Assembly (NCBI GenBank): GCA_001939145.1
Contig: LSRX01000538.1
Coordinates: forward strand, 251,427 to 315,426
DNA from: Symbiodinium microadriaticum
Taxonomy: Eukaryota > Sar > Dinophyceae > Suessiales > Symbiodiniaceae
DNA length: 64,000 nt
Reading direction: 5' to 3'
Every line of letters starts with the position of its first letter. Position 1 is the first letter of the stretch. The notes below the pieces were generated by a model, which did not search any database, had not been told where the DNA came from, and saw nothing but the letters and a program-made list of their open reading frames with translations. Shown here piece after piece: positions 36,230 to 48,249 of this stretch. The translations under genes and the position numbers were made by a program.

Positions 36230-37680
36230 GTCAGCTCCCGAGCCGCGCTTCTCCACCTAAGCGGATGCAACAGCTCGAATGTGTGACGCGCTGCGTGCTG
36301 CTGTGCGTTTCGTTCCAACTGGTGTCCACTGGCCACTTGTGCCCGAGCTTCGAACTTTGAAGAGCTGCGGCCACGCTTGAAGAAATGTCAGGAGTATCTC
36401 CTCTGAGAAAGCCGGCGGTGGCGCACATCATTAGGAATGGGCCCATGCGAGACTCCAAGCAGCCGCTGGAAGCATCAGTGACGGTTACAAGGGCAGGACA
36501 AAGGTACTTCATGGTACTTCGGGGCTGCCTGCTGCTGCCAGGGCCGCGTGGCACCCGTCGCCGCCGTCTCACAAAAGGAAGTGCACGTGAAAGTTCCCAC
36601 CATGCAGAGGTACAGTGAACTGAGGACGGGCACGAACAGCGGCACGGCTTGCAACAGCTCCGGAACTTCCAAAGGGCCCGCCTCTTGCTTCACGAAGTGT
36701 TTCTGAGTTGTCCCTGGCCTCTTGCAAAAGGCAGTGCCTAATCCAGTCCCTGCCTGCAGGGCTTGTCGTAGCCTCTCTTGCCACGGTCCACTCTCCTACC
36801 GTTAAGGACCAGGAAAGCTAAAGCTCGCATCTGAGGCCCAACTGGCAGAGCGAGCAGCTCCCGTCCTCTTGCTCTGGAATCGGCTTGAGTGCGCCTCCGC
36901 CGTACTGGTACACCAAGGGCGCCTGAAAGCAGCCGCCCTAAACCACCTGCAAAGCCTCTTGCTACTCGGCCGCCCCTTGAAGAGCCTGTTGCACCAGCCC
37001 TCAAATTAAATGCCACTGAGCTTCCGCCATCTGGTCGGCTTTCTGGATGACCTACTAGCATTTTCTGAAGTTCAGATGCATCTGTTTCAAAGGCCAGCCA
37101 GCTGACGAAGAGAAGACTGGCGCTAAGTCATCCACCTGGTGGTACGCAGGCTGCTTCTTCTGGTCTCCAGCCTTTCGAACTCTCAGCTGGGAGGGAGACG
37201 ACACTCCTCTCAAGTCAGCAGAAGTCGCGAGCGCCGGCGGGTGGCCCTGCCTGCATTTTGGCTTTGGCCTTCTTCTGGTCGGCCACAGCCTACGAATCTT
37301 GACTGCGCAACCCCATTGAGTCTTCGCTGCAGTTCTCCCAGGCAAACAATCTCTTGTCCACCGACTTGCTGCATCACACGTCCAACCCACACAACCTTCG
37401 GAATTGCGCCTGCGTCCTCGCGATGTACATCTCATTGTCTTGAGCACGGAGAAGGGTAAACAAAGCTTCATGCTGCTTCAGCCAGACCTGCCATGCATTC
37501 GATTCGTGATCTGAAGCTGCTGACGGCATGCATGCGGCATCGGTATAGGTGCTTCCAGTAGTTCTACATGAAACACGACAAGCCAGTCTGCAGCAGGCAC
37601 CTTGTTCACCGCTGATATAGGCTTCGGGGCTTGTTGAGCCATCACCTTTGCAGGACACGGTGAATAACTGCTGCAACATG
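36230..37680 (-). CDS. Unrecognised minus-strand gene in several exons
   Basis: Protein-like blocks occur in order on the minus strand. About 37510-37374: NAWQVWLKQHEALFTLLRAQ, DNEMYIARTQAQFRRLC. About 37200-37060: QLRVRKAGDQKKQPAYHQVD, DLAPVFSSSAGWPLKQMHLN. About 37060-36900: VGHPESRPDGGSSVAFNLRA. About 36690-36560: EAGPLEVPELLQAVPLFVPV, with a possible membrane segment. About 36520-36330: KYLCPALVTVTDASSGCLES. They are separated by GC-rich sequence with in-frame stops, suggesting introns. No domain is recognised and the blocks may belong to more than one gene. Confidence 0.4.
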
Positions 37681-38630
37681 TACCCCTACAAACATAAGAC
37701 AGTTTCTCCCCCCAGCAACGCCAAACAGTCCTTGTTTGAAGGATGGGTCCACCACCCAGTGGAGCACTCCAAGCTAGCGGTCTCCTGCACCTAGATTGTC
37801 TGCAAGCGTTCGCTCGCAGGGATGCGTGCGGCGCTTGTGCTGCCGCGTCTCCAGCATGCATGTATCTTCGAGCTCCTGGTCGTCAGCCCTTGAAAGTCAC
37901 ATCTCCGTCGAAGATCGTCCCCAAATACCATGTGAGCCGACGTGTGTTCGGGATCGGAAATTGCAGGATTTTGGCACGGTTAGATTTCAGCCGTTTGGCT
38001 CACAGGTGATTTTTCCCTGCAACGAGACTCCTCGAAATGGATCCGTAACCGATAAAGCACAGAAGAGACTAGTCAAGCCAGTTCACCGAAAGTGTCACGT
38101 TCAAGTGTGGACGTTTATCATGTCCAGCGGTCACAACCGACTCGCGGTTATCAGTCAGGCATGATGCAACTAGTCGAAGAACCTGCCCACAAGAAGGTTT
38201 TCACCAGCATAATTGTGTTCGGAGAGCTGCGGCTACTGTGTGGAGCAGTCATGGCAGAGGCCATGCGACCTCCCGTAGATAGCGATCGTTGTTGATCTCG
38301 TTGATGTGGGCGATGTTGCCTTCCTTTCCTCAGATGTCCGGCCCCATATGCTTTTGAAACGAGTCCCGCTGAGACCAAGCACGCGGCGGTCCAGAAAGTC
38401 CATCAGCGCTTCCTGAAATGTCACAGAGACAGAGGGCCGCCTACTCCCAGAAGCAGTATGCCCGACCCGGTACCTTTGTGTCCTTCAGAGTCCACAGCCC
38501 GCGCAGCCACTGTACATCTCTACAGTCTCTACATGGCTTGGCGCGTCGCTGACAAGCCTTCACGAGGCGCAAAAGGTTCATGTGGGCCTGTACATGCCTG
38601 TACTCGAATTTACCCTTCTGGGCGAACACG
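37680..38630. other. Unassigned stretch downstream of the G8 gene
   Basis: Short open frames on both strands, none convincing as protein. No repeats, no RNA gene recognised. It is expected to contain the 3' untranslated region of the G8 gene. Confidence 0.3.
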
Positions 38631-41600
38631 TCATGGTAAAAGATTCCAGAAGTCGTAGTCAGGGACCGCCAAGCAGCTTTCAATTGAGATGCTTGCATAC
38701 AGCCAGCAGGGACTCTCGTCCCAGCCAGATCTAACGACAATCCCCTCACAATTCTCTCGCTGCATACATTCTGCTTTGCACGCTTCAACTGGCAGGAACT
38801 CCGCAATGCTGTGGAGAGCCTTAGCGCCGTGACCGTCGTAGCAATTCAGGCCTTCGCTCAGACTCCATCTGGAGCCCAGCTCGAAACGCCAGCATGTGTG
38901 TCCAGCAACTCGCCTGGTCGCCTGGATGCCGCCAGACCGTGTCCAAAGCTCGCAACGGCCATGCTTGCTATGCTCAATGCCGTTGCAGCTCTGAGTCATG
39001 GCGCACTTCTCTTTGCACTGGTTGAGACTGTACTTACCGACTGCTAGAATGTAGTACTTCGCGGAGTTATCATTCGGAGATCTTCCTCTGCATGCACGAT
39101 CTGTACCACCATCTACGGCAACAAATGGCAATGGAGATGCAGTTGTGGTCGGAGCCCCAATAAACCGCAGGCAGGTAAACCCACGTAGAAATATCGAGGC
39201 ACGAATACCACCAGGCCGTGTCCATAACTCACATCTACCAGCGCTGTACTCTATACCCTGGCACAGGGCATCAATAATGCAAATCGCTTTGCATCCCTCC
39301 AGCCCCGCAACACCGTGCTGAAGCACGTAGTAGCCGGGGCTGTTGTCGCCAGGAAACGCACCTCGACAGGCTCTGTCCACACCTCCGTCGACACCCTCAA
39401 ACTCAACGTGGGGGGCAGTGGTGAAGGTCGCGCTGGTTGTTGCAGTCGTCGTCAATGCAGGGGTTGATGACGACCCAGGAGGTAGGCTGGTTGTTGGCGT
39501 CGGCACTCTCTTGATCTGCCAAACATCGAAGTCCGCGTAGTCACGACACTTGTTCATCAGCAGGCTCCTGCGAAGGAAGCATGGACTGCTTCCATCATCC
39601 CATCCACTTCGCACGACTGCAGCTTGGCATGCAAGCGTCTTTTCACACTGTCGGCGGCAGGCTTCGACTGTGAAGGTACCATCCAGCGGGTCCGCCCCAG
39701 AGATCGGAAGGGCTCCATGATTCTCCCAGCAGTTCAACCCGATATGCAAGATCCATCCCGAAGAGCTGCCACTTAGGGGTGGCACGCTAATGGGGGAAGG
39801 ACGTGAACTCGGCGGAGTCGGGCTTGGAACTGGGCTCGGCATTGGATGTGGCGTCGTAATTGGTACCGGAGATGGCACGGTGCTTCCAGCACACTGCAAG
39901 CGCCCACCCGAAATCACATGCTGGTTGGAGGCTGTTTGAAAGTCACACACACCTCCGAACTCACCCATGTCGCAAATAAATCTTCGATTGTCGGACTCCT
40001 TCAGCGTGCACTGTCCTGCTGTCAGCAAGAAACTCAGAGAATGCAAGAATCAGCGACAACGTTTGCACACAACAGCTTCAGATGCCTCCAGCTGCATCTA
40101 GGATGACTGATGAATCCGATTCGAAGTACTGCCCCAGCACCGGGTCCGAGAATTCAATAATCATTTCGGAATCCCAGGAAGAGGTCAGTCTGTACGCCTG
40201 CTCCAGAAGCACGAGGGCACCATAACCTCTTCGAGCAGAATCAAATGGAATCTCTCCAGCGTTACCTGAGAGCCATCACGGACCGAACGAAACAGTCACT
40301 CAGAAAAAATGCTACAAGCCGAGTAGACCAAACGAATACTCTACTGATCTAGCGGACTGAACGACTGGAAATTTCATGAGCAACGTTCGTGCTAATTAGC
40401 ATGGCAGCAAGCAGAGGAACCACTGCATCAGAGAAACGAAATCTGGAAGATATGTCTGGGCTAAGATTCTGGTCGTCTACGGGGCATTGATCAGCAGCTG
40501 CGCTGAATGCTGACCAAGCGGATGAAACCGTGTGCACATGTCGACGGCAATCCTCCCTGCATGCAAGTGACGATGAGGGCAGGCTTGTTTTGACGAGTGA
40601 TGTCGGCATAGTGACAAAAACTGGAAATAACATGGGCGCCCGAAACCGGAGGCCCTTCACTCGCCGGACACCCTTTACTGTTAGACTTTCTCTTCACCAC
40701 TCGGGCTGTGAAAAATTTCAGAACTTGATGACGCTTGATGACTGGCCCAGCGAAACAGGAGACTCCCTCCCACTCTGACACAGTGGCTATCACTGTCCTA
40801 CTCGTCTCTTGAATTTCTCGTCTGGGTCATTGCCTCAAACTTTAGCTCGGCAGCACTGAGTGCAGTTTGGTTTAACCCTGAATGTCATGTGCGCGAGTCC
40901 ATCCGCCATGATCTTGATGCACGCTTGCTTTTTGCTACAGCCTCAGGCACCCTGAGGTTCAATGCCTGAGCGGCGGAGCTGAAGCAAACTCGCTCGATCC
41001 CGACAGTGCGTAGACTCGCAGCAGTCTGAAGCTGCAAATCTGCAAAGACACAAACATCGGTCACATACCCTCGCTTCTTTACTGTGCAATCCTGCCGACT
41101 CTGTAGAAGTGGATTGGGATGGCACTGAACAAAGCCTTGCCAATATTGTGTGCGGACGACGACATGTTTGAGTGCTGCGTCCAAGCTACGGCCTTCTGTC
41201 GGAAAGGTCCAGTCGGGCGTGCTTTCATACCCAGGTCCTTCAATCTGCAACCTGGCTCCACCACCCCAGACATTCAGCCTGCGTATCATCCCGTTGCATC
41301 CGAGAGCCCCTGGCTTTGCCCACTTGGCACTCAAAGGCTGACAGCCCAGCGCACGAAAGCCATCCAAATGTGCACTTATGATGCTTCGAAACCCTCCCAA
41401 CGAAGCATCCTTCGTGAGGAACACCGGCAATACAGCAGCTTGAGACGCAGCAGTGTTTGCTCCAAATGCCAAACGTGGCTGTGGGGCCTGCATGCGCGAG
41501 AAGTCCACATCCTCCAGCACATACTGCACGTTGCATGGCCCAGCACCCCCCAGCAGACCGCAGTGCTGCCCTGCTGCTAATGCTGCTATCCCAGGCGGGC

Positions 41601-43418
41601 TGCTTCCTATAAAGGCACAGTTCTTCATGCCAAAGGCGAAGGGGCCAGCAGGGCCCAAGAATTGGAGAAGTCCGAAACTGTCGTCAGCATCGTTTGCAAA
41701 TGTGGAATCCAACACATGCCATGGTCGCTTGTCGACAAAGTTTTTGCCCTGCTTCCAATACATGGAATGCCCATTGTTGATGCTGGTGTAGTTTATGAAC
41801 CTCAGCCCATCTGCCGACTAGACACAACATATTTAAGTTTCGCGAGGGCTCAGTGATGCATAAAAGCTGGCTGTGTTGACAACTTCAAGTCAAGGAGCTG
41901 GATGTCGCCAATGGCGTACTGGCCGACATATGTATTGTGCCAGTTCACCTCGTCACGAATCTCATTTACAACTCCATTGTCCTCGCCGCTGCGCGTGAAC
42001 CATTTGCAGCTGTCCTTGTCGACGAGAAAGCCATCATCATCAATCTTGACTTTTCTTGGGTACTGGTGATCCAGGTAAAGCCCGAACCTGTTGCAATCGT
42101 GGCAGGTGTTTCCCCGCCAGTCCCCAAAGGGATAAAACTGTGGGCAGGTCCGGCCTGTGGCCAGGCCATGCCCCGTGCCTCGAAAAGAGCCAGGGGTCCA
42201 GATGCCGTTCTCATAGCCGACAATACGATTCTCCAGTATGTGATTCGTCATGCCTATCATGAATATGCCAGCTGTTTGGACTGCCACCCCGCTGACCCAA
42301 TCCACAGCACACCTTCTCAGATTTGTGCAAATTGCAACATTCTCACGAAGTGTGTTGTTCAGCTCATTGCCGTCCTCAATGTACAGGCCGTTTGCCTTGG
42401 CATCCCAGATGATGTTCTGATCAACGAGGGAATTGTGAGTCCCATGCACCGTGATTCCGACATGCTCTCCATCAACCACTGCGTTTCCCTGGAAAACACA
42501 CCGCGAACATTTCTTCATTAGGTGGAAGTGGAGACAGTAGCGACCCATAACGGGTCGTTGACCACAGCGCTCCACCCGCGTATATCTCATGTCCATGTAG
42601 CCAGATCCCCCGGCCGCTATGGTGTGGAGGCCTTCCTTGGACACTTCGATGTTCTGATGGTCACCAGTAATGAGGACGGAGCGCTCCAAGTTCACCACCT
42701 CTGCAGCAAGCTCAAATCGCTTGCCTCCGATCTCCTTGAACCCACCCCAATGCTGGTGCTTCACAGGCTCGTCAACCGTGAGCTGGTAATGTGCGATCGC
42801 GAGAATCCGGTGAACCGTGGACTCACCTCGGCTGGTCGTCGCCAAACCTATACGGTCCCCCACCTGCCATCCCATGTCTCTGGCGTCGTGCTTCAGGTAC
42901 AGCACCTTCTCACCTGGCAAAACTGTCTGGCTAAGAAGGGTCCACGTTCGCCCCATCCTTCGACCGTGGATCTCAATGCGACCCATGCCACCAAGGAAGC
43001 GCCGGCCCAGGTTTGGGTGGCTGCGGGGGCCATCGGTGATGTACACAGTCGCTGGAAGATTCATTGGCGAACTCACCGTGCCAAGGACGAGATGGCCATC
43101 ATCCTCAACAAGAACGTAATTGGCACGAAGCTCGAGGTTTGCTTTGGTCTGATCCCACCTCAGAGTGCCATAGATAGTCAACGTCTCAACTTCCAGCGAC
43201 GCGTCCATGAACCATGTCTCGCCAGCAGGAACTACACAATGGGCTTGTCCTTTGCAGGTAGATGCGGACGTTGTTGATCTTGCGTCTGCCCGGGCCTCTG
43301 AAACTTCAACACGGTGCTGCAATAGCTCGGGACCAGACGTACGACATGACGAGTCCGAGCAGACTGCACCAGCGAACAGAATGCAGGTGCAGAAGATCCA
43401 TGCAACCCGCACGGTCAT
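38631..43418 (-). CDS. Secreted G8/parallel-beta-helix protein with PAN-like repeats
   Basis: Extracellular or surface protein related to the CEMIP/TMEM2/fibrocystin group. Exon 1 (43418 to about 41884) starts at an ATG with an in-frame stop just upstream and encodes a signal peptide (VAWIFCTCILFAGAV). A G8 domain follows (GGMGRIEIHGRRMGRTWTLL, WQVGDRIGLATTS), then beta-helix repeats (HNSLVDQNIIWDAKANGLYI). A short intron (about 41801-41883, GT...AG then G) joins LLDLK to FINYTSINNGHS. Exon 2 runs to about 40890. Exon 3 (about 40019-38631, stop TGA) has a Pro/Ser/Thr linker and four Cys-rich modules in A-B-B-A order: GLNCWENHGA, GGVDRACRG, GGTDRACRG, GLNCYDGHGA. Splicing between 40890 and 40020 is unresolved. 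Ligand unknown; the modules suggest carbohydrate or protein binding. Confidence 0.75.
40020..40890. other. Presumed intronic stretch of the G8 gene
   Basis: No protein-like frame was recognised between exons 2 and 3 of the G8 gene. There is a candidate donor (AGG then GTGCCT near 40955) and acceptors just upstream of 40019 (CTGACAG, CAG). One or more small exons may be hidden here. Confidence 0.35.
41801..41883 (-). other. Short spliceosomal intron in the G8 gene
   Basis: Reading the minus strand, AA then GTTGTC opens and CTGAG then G closes an 83-base segment holding an in-frame stop. Removing it joins the beta-helix frame smoothly. An AG acceptor followed by G is typical of dinoflagellate introns. 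An alternative acceptor 17 bases upstream is possible. Confidence 0.55.
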
Positions 43419-43829
43419 CTCTGGCTAATCGTAGCAGCCCTCTGTGCACGTAAGCTGCGGGCATGAAGGTGAATCTTGCATCGCAAGTCTGCTATCTAGT
43501 TCAGGCAAATCGACTGCCGGTGCCTCAAGGGAAGGTGGTTTCACCTCCAGTCCTTCCAGGCACTCTCGAAACAAATGCCGCACAGGATGCACATCTGACA
43601 GTTGTGCCTTCGGCTGGCAGTGGGTCATCGGTCTCTGGCACAGCACGTGGCCTCAAGTGACCAAGTCGCAACTCAGACAACAAATTTGCTGCGCAACTCT
43701 GCCAGGGTGTTGCCAGGGTGTTGAAACAGACGCCGGCGAGAAGCTCACCACAGCTTGTGCAGAGCTGAGGGTTTTGCTTTGGTGCTGCAGCTAGAGATGG
43801 AAAGAGAGCCTTCATTGTCATCAAAGTCA

Positions 43830-44640
43830 TGACATCTCAGCTGGGCTATCATCCGTGACCCCTCAAGTCTACCTCCATGACTGGGTGATCCCATGAAAAA
43901 CATGGAGACCATCGTGAAGTGGCGGTTGAGCTAGGCTTACCAGCTCCGGTCCTCATCGTTTACATCCTGCTCGAAGGCCTTGATCTGCTGCCTGACAAGC
44001 TGTAACAAGCACGGCACACCAAGGACTAAGGACAGAAGTTCAGGTACGGTGTGTCAACGACTTGCACCCAGATCGGACTTTCAGTTCCGCCTGGCAGCGG
44101 CAATCCGACCTTGCGAGCAGGCAGGGTCAGTGGGGTAGCGGCGAGTTACGCTCGAGGTCTCTACTTTCGGCAAAAGCGTGAAAAACAAATCCTCAGACAC
44201 AGAAAGGGAAACGAGATGGAGGGATGATGGAAAGGGGAGGAAGAGCAGGAGTGAAAAGGTAGAGGCAGAGACAAATTCAAAGGAATCGCAGGACTGGGGC
44301 TCTCAGACCTTCAGCCAGTGCGTCATCAGCGACGCTCTCGTCCTGCACTTCGATTCCAAGCGGCAGCCCTCGAAGCCATCGTCCTAGAACCCTTAACGGG
44401 GCCGGCAGGCCTCGCAGAGGGTCAAAAGCGAGCTCAGTTCTGCGGAGGCCTCGCAAGGTGCCGCGAAAAGAGTAACGAGAACATGCGCGGCTAGGCCCCT
44501 AGGCCCCCCTTTGAGGCCGCGGCGGCTTCAAAGCGGCGCTTGATTTCAGCAGCCTTCAAGTACCTCAATGGCATGGGGGTGAGGCCGGGCATTGGCATTC
44601 CAACCTACATTCTTGCTTCTTGGTGAAACCGAAGTAGTCC
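43830..44640. other. Unassigned intergenic stretch
   Basis: No gene is recognised. The stretch holds short GC-rich direct repeats near 44400-44520 (GGCCTCGCA, CCCCTAGGCC) and a purine-rich run at 44200-44270. It lies upstream of the G8-domain gene start, so it may include that gene's promoter or an upstream exon (43645-43830 stays open in the minus frame). Confidence 0.3.
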
Positions 44641-45110
44641 TCTGTCTCGTGAAGATGTCTAATTATGAGGTCGGCTGTCTTGCGTACCCAGTCCAACCAG
44701 CTGCAGTTTCTCTACCAGAGTTGCTATGATTGAGAGCAATAGCAGATTTCTTTCTCTGCCGTTCGGTGCAGATGCCGGACCCAGCGACGCCCTGCATGCA
44801 CAGGTTTGCGATACGGATCTTACGACTGCAGCGTGACACCACGGGGGTTGACGTGTCGGCAACGGCTAAAACACTTGACAATACCTGGAGCCCTGAGAAA
44901 AAGTTCGCCCCTTGTGGGCATCCAAGTTCCTGCCGGAATTAATGTGCCAAGGTACTGTTCTTCAGCAATGGCACGCTGCTTTAACCTTAGCGGTGCCGAA
45001 CTCCACCAGGACTGCAACTCATTGAAGCTCCCAAACTCTTCTGTGGGTTTTTTGTGAGCTGCTACAACGCCGTCAATAGGCCAGGCCCGAACCGCTGCAG
45101 CTCCTCGCAC
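44640..45110 (-). CDS. Unrecognised minus-strand gene piece
   Basis: Two adjoining open blocks are seen. 45110-44820 contains VVAAHKKPTEEFGSFNELQ, SAPLRLKQRAIAEEQYLGTL and IPAGTWMPTRGELFLRAPG. 44870-44663 contains VVSRCSRKIRIANLCMQGVA. The first has a strongly protein-like composition. They probably belong to one intron-split gene. No family is recognised. Confidence 0.4.
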
Positions 45111-45649
45111 TCGGAGCGCACCGCCTCGAGTAGCACACGGCGACTCCCTGGCTAAGGAACTTCTCTGTTTGCATCGTGGGCCTCAATCTGCTGCTCGAGC
45201 TGCCTCTCAGAGCCTTCCGCCAGCGGGCGGAGACGCCTCGAAGAACTGCTGCATGCATTCTTGCAGATGCAACTTCACGAAAATCAATTCCAAAAACTAG
45301 CTGTAGTCTTAGGCCTCACACACTGTTAGATCATCGTCGGGAGAAGGCAAGGCCTCGAAAACCTCGGATAACTCCACTACTTTGCACCCCTGCCGCTGAT
45401 TGCAAAAACAACAGAGCAACTTGGAACATGTTGACTTCGCCGAGGCACATCCCAATTCTTCGCCAACCAGGCCTTGTTGATGCAAGTCAGGTTCTCTTTG
45501 GCCAAAAGCCTGCCAACGGCATATGCGTTTCGAGTATCCGTTGTTCAAGGGAGCGACCGAGAGTCTCCATCCATAGCAGCAGCGAAAACCGTATGTTTCC
45601 TCATGTTGACTCTGCCCACCCTCTTCAGATGCCTGGTGCGCATCCTTTG

Positions 45650-45765
45650 GGACCCTCGGTTTGGCTTTCTTGAAAAACTGGCTTTCGCTCGAAATTCAGA
45701 GCTTCAGATACTTGGAGTAATGCGTATGATCCACAATTGGGGTGCAATGTGTGACCCCGCCTCAC
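45650..45765 (-). repeat. Dispersed repeat copy 2, possible LTR fragment
   Basis: Shares GTCACACATTGC, then CCAATTGTGGATCAT, with 49420-49545: about 27 of 31 bases match in the core, followed by a weaker match. Orientation is the same, 3.8 kb away on the far side of the gag relic, as expected for a 3' LTR of a decayed element. Confidence 0.4.
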
Positions 45766-45819
45766 TGTAGATGGCCTCCTATCTTCCGCCATTCCATGGT
45801 GAGTTCGCAATGGGACCCC

Positions 45820-46120
45820 GTTGAGGGCAAGTGGATTCTCAGACTTTTATTCGAAGCCACCTTCAACAGCCCTGGCACACGCTGTGCTCTCAAGGCCTGC
45901 AACCTCTCACTCGGAGCTCTGTTCTCGGCTCTCGATCTGGTTGGCTGCCGGTTGCCCTGTCCTTATCGTAGACAAGAGTCTCCAACTCGCGACATCGGCG
46001 AACATACTCATCTACAAATATCGTATCATTTGGGCTCATTCCAAGATCGGCTCCATGGTCCTCCTTGGCGATCGGTGGTGCTGAGGGCCTCGACTGACTG
46101 CATGCCTTGTTCACCCCTTC
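45820..46120 (-). CDS. Unrecognised minus-strand exon
   Basis: The open frame reads KEDHGADLGMSPNDTIFVDE, YVRRCRELETLVYDKDRATG and SQPDREPRTELRVRG. Its charged, helical composition suggests a real exon. Neighbours on both sides are also minus-strand coding pieces. No domain is recognised. Confidence 0.35.
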
Positions 46121-46281
46121 TCCTCCTCGTAAAGCACAGCGTCCTGCTGCACGACCCAAGGGAACTAACCAAGCAAAGCACGCGATGACACTCCCACTGT
46201 CGCTGCAATACACACGTCGCCAACTGTCTGCTCAATGTCCTGCTATGCGGCGATTGCATGCCGCAACCAAACATGCAGTGC

Positions 46282-46900
46282 TCACACCAGTTCTGGAACG
46301 GCTGGCTCGTTATGGTGTGGAGTCTTTGGCATCTCCGGGTCGCGGTTGCCCTCTAGGATTGCCAACTCGGTCGTCATTCTCCTTTCCAGGATTTCCCGCT
46401 GCTGCCTCAGTCGGCTGAACAATTTGTTCTTGCCCCCACTTCTGCAGACGCCTAACTGGTCACACAAGTCCTTGAGCTTCCTGAAACGCGTCTCCACATG
46501 TCGCCCCAGCTCCAAATGCTCATCTCCAAGCCGGCCGTCCGACTGCTCGAGGCGCAGCTCCTCCATCTTGCGGATCGTAAGAAGGGGCCGCCCGCCGCTG
46601 GGCAAAATGCCCAGCCAGGCCTTTGTACCAATTGCTCGGCTGCCTTGGGAAGTCGACACAAGTCATCGTAGGTACCAAGCAGCATGACTTTTGTGGTCCG
46701 AAACCATTGCCGCCCCCGTCAAAGCGTTTCTGCTGGAACGAATCGGAACTTTGTGTTCGGGCCTCCATCATGATGTCCGAGCCCCCACCCCAACGAAGAA
46801 GCTGGTCCAAACTCAAGATCAACGGCAAGTGCAAAGCGCTCCCAGATCGTCACCTCCTCGCCGGCCACCATCTTCACCATGACATCCAAGACGCGGCAGC
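46282..46900 (-). pseudogene. Coding relic with SAP-like motif, frame-shifted
   Basis: In one frame, 46659-46282 gives LRLEQSDGRLGDEHLELG, RFRKLKDLCDQLGVCRSGGK and NKLFSRLRQQREILERRMTT. The segment LKDLCDQLGVCRSGGKNKLFSRL matches the shape of a SAP nucleic-acid-binding helix-turn-helix. Upstream bases 46660-46900 read sensibly only in other frames (VLDVMVKMVAGEEVTIWERF, then a stop). It may be a decayed retroelement segment, because it lies between the two dispersed repeat copies flanking a gag relic, or a broken host gene. Confidence 0.4.
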
Positions 46901-46959
46901 CACACTCTTTGGATTTGTTTTCTCTGCGAGTCTTGCATGGCCACTCCCACTGACGTCGC

Positions 46960-47330
46960 TTACCAAAGAGGCCACCGAGACATCAGCCCCCGAGTCCACG
47001 TGGTGATTTCGAGCACGTCACGGCTTAGCTCGTGCCTGACCCCATCACAACCAACATCCAGGCTGTTGGCAGCTTGCATGGCGATGACGCCTACTTCGCT
47101 CTGCAGCAACGCAAAAAAAGAGCACCGTTTACTATTCGCCCGAGTCGTCTCGTCATGTTTGCCGGTCGCCCAAAACGATTTCTTGAAGAAACAAGACGCC
47201 GCAGGTCTAGTACACTTTGCCGGGTCAGCAACGCTGGTTTCACTCAGCACTTGATGCGCATGCATGGGCCTTGGCTGGACAAACTCCGGAGTAGCCAGCC
47301 ACCACTCTTCACGAAGTACGTGGCACACCA
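46960..47330 (-). CDS. Unrecognised minus-strand coding block
   Basis: The open frame includes EEWWLATPEFVQPRPMHAHQ, CFFKKSFWATGKHDETTRAN and LLQSEVGVIAMQAANSLDVG, ending RGLMSRWPLW. Balanced composition suggests an exon. It is a plausible continuation of the signal-peptide exon at 47.8 kb. No family is recognised. Confidence 0.35.
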
Positions 47331-47689
47331 AACAGCACGGCTTGGCGCAAAAGCCTGCGCTGGAAAGCGGTGGTTGCAAACCAGCTGATGTTAAGAAGAG
47401 CCACACGGTCACACGGATATAAAAACGTTCCACAGAACCCATAGTGCGCTGATGTCCAGCCTTTGATCTGCAAGTAGACTCTCCAGAGGACTGTCAACGT
47501 CCCCACTGTCTCACTGTCATATGAATGTGTCAGAGGCTCGAGCGCAGGATCCACGTGTGCCAGGGAATCAGAGACTGCACCCAACCAAAACTGATACTGA
47601 TAATGTGCACGCAAGACATCTAACACGCAAATCACTGAATACACGGAATAAAATGCTGTCTCGCTTGCGAGAAGGCTTATATCTTCGTC

Positions 47690-47800
47690 GCTTTCGCCGC
47701 CTTGATGGCATTGACTTGCAGCGGCCTCGAGGCTGCAGGCCACGAGCAAAGCACCAATCATCATCGTCCTTGCCGTCCATGGGCAAAGTGGAGATCGCAT
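47690..47800 (-). CDS. First exon of secreted protein (signal peptide)
   Basis: ATG at 47798-47800 opens MRSPLCPWTARTMMIGALLV followed by ACSLEAAAS, a good signal peptide with a hydrophobic core and A-x-A type cleavage site. Then comes an acidic stretch, QGGESDEDISLLASE. The exon probably ends at a GT donor near 47685 (TCC then GTGTAT). Later exons may include the open block at 46960-47330. The function of the mature protein is unknown. Confidence 0.5.
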
Positions 47801-48249
47801 AGATGCACTCAAGCTCTCCTTGCTCCTGCCGGAAATCCAAAAACATTGATCAGGGGCCTCAGTGATCCGAACTGGTACTCATGAACCGCCTCGTTCTCTA
47901 AATCATACATGTAGCTTGCTTACAGATAGGCAGGCATGCAATGCGTCATTTTCCTTGGGTGCCGAGAGTAGGCATCCGCCTGCAGGCAGGCTGTGTGCCT
48001 GCACGCCGTAAGCCCGAACAGCTACATGTATGCAACACGGTTCGCAAACGAGCTAGGGTTTGGAAAACAGTCACGGTGACAAGGCAAAGAAAAGTTGGAA
48101 GGTAACTATCCAGCTCTTCCTCTGCTGTGGGCACTCCCACTTCCAATGGCCTTGCTTCGCAGGCCTCGCTGTCCCTTGGCCACCCCAGCTTGTCGACGAC
48201 CATTGGCCACGACCATTGGCCCGATTGCTTTGCTTGGTTCCCCTTGCCG

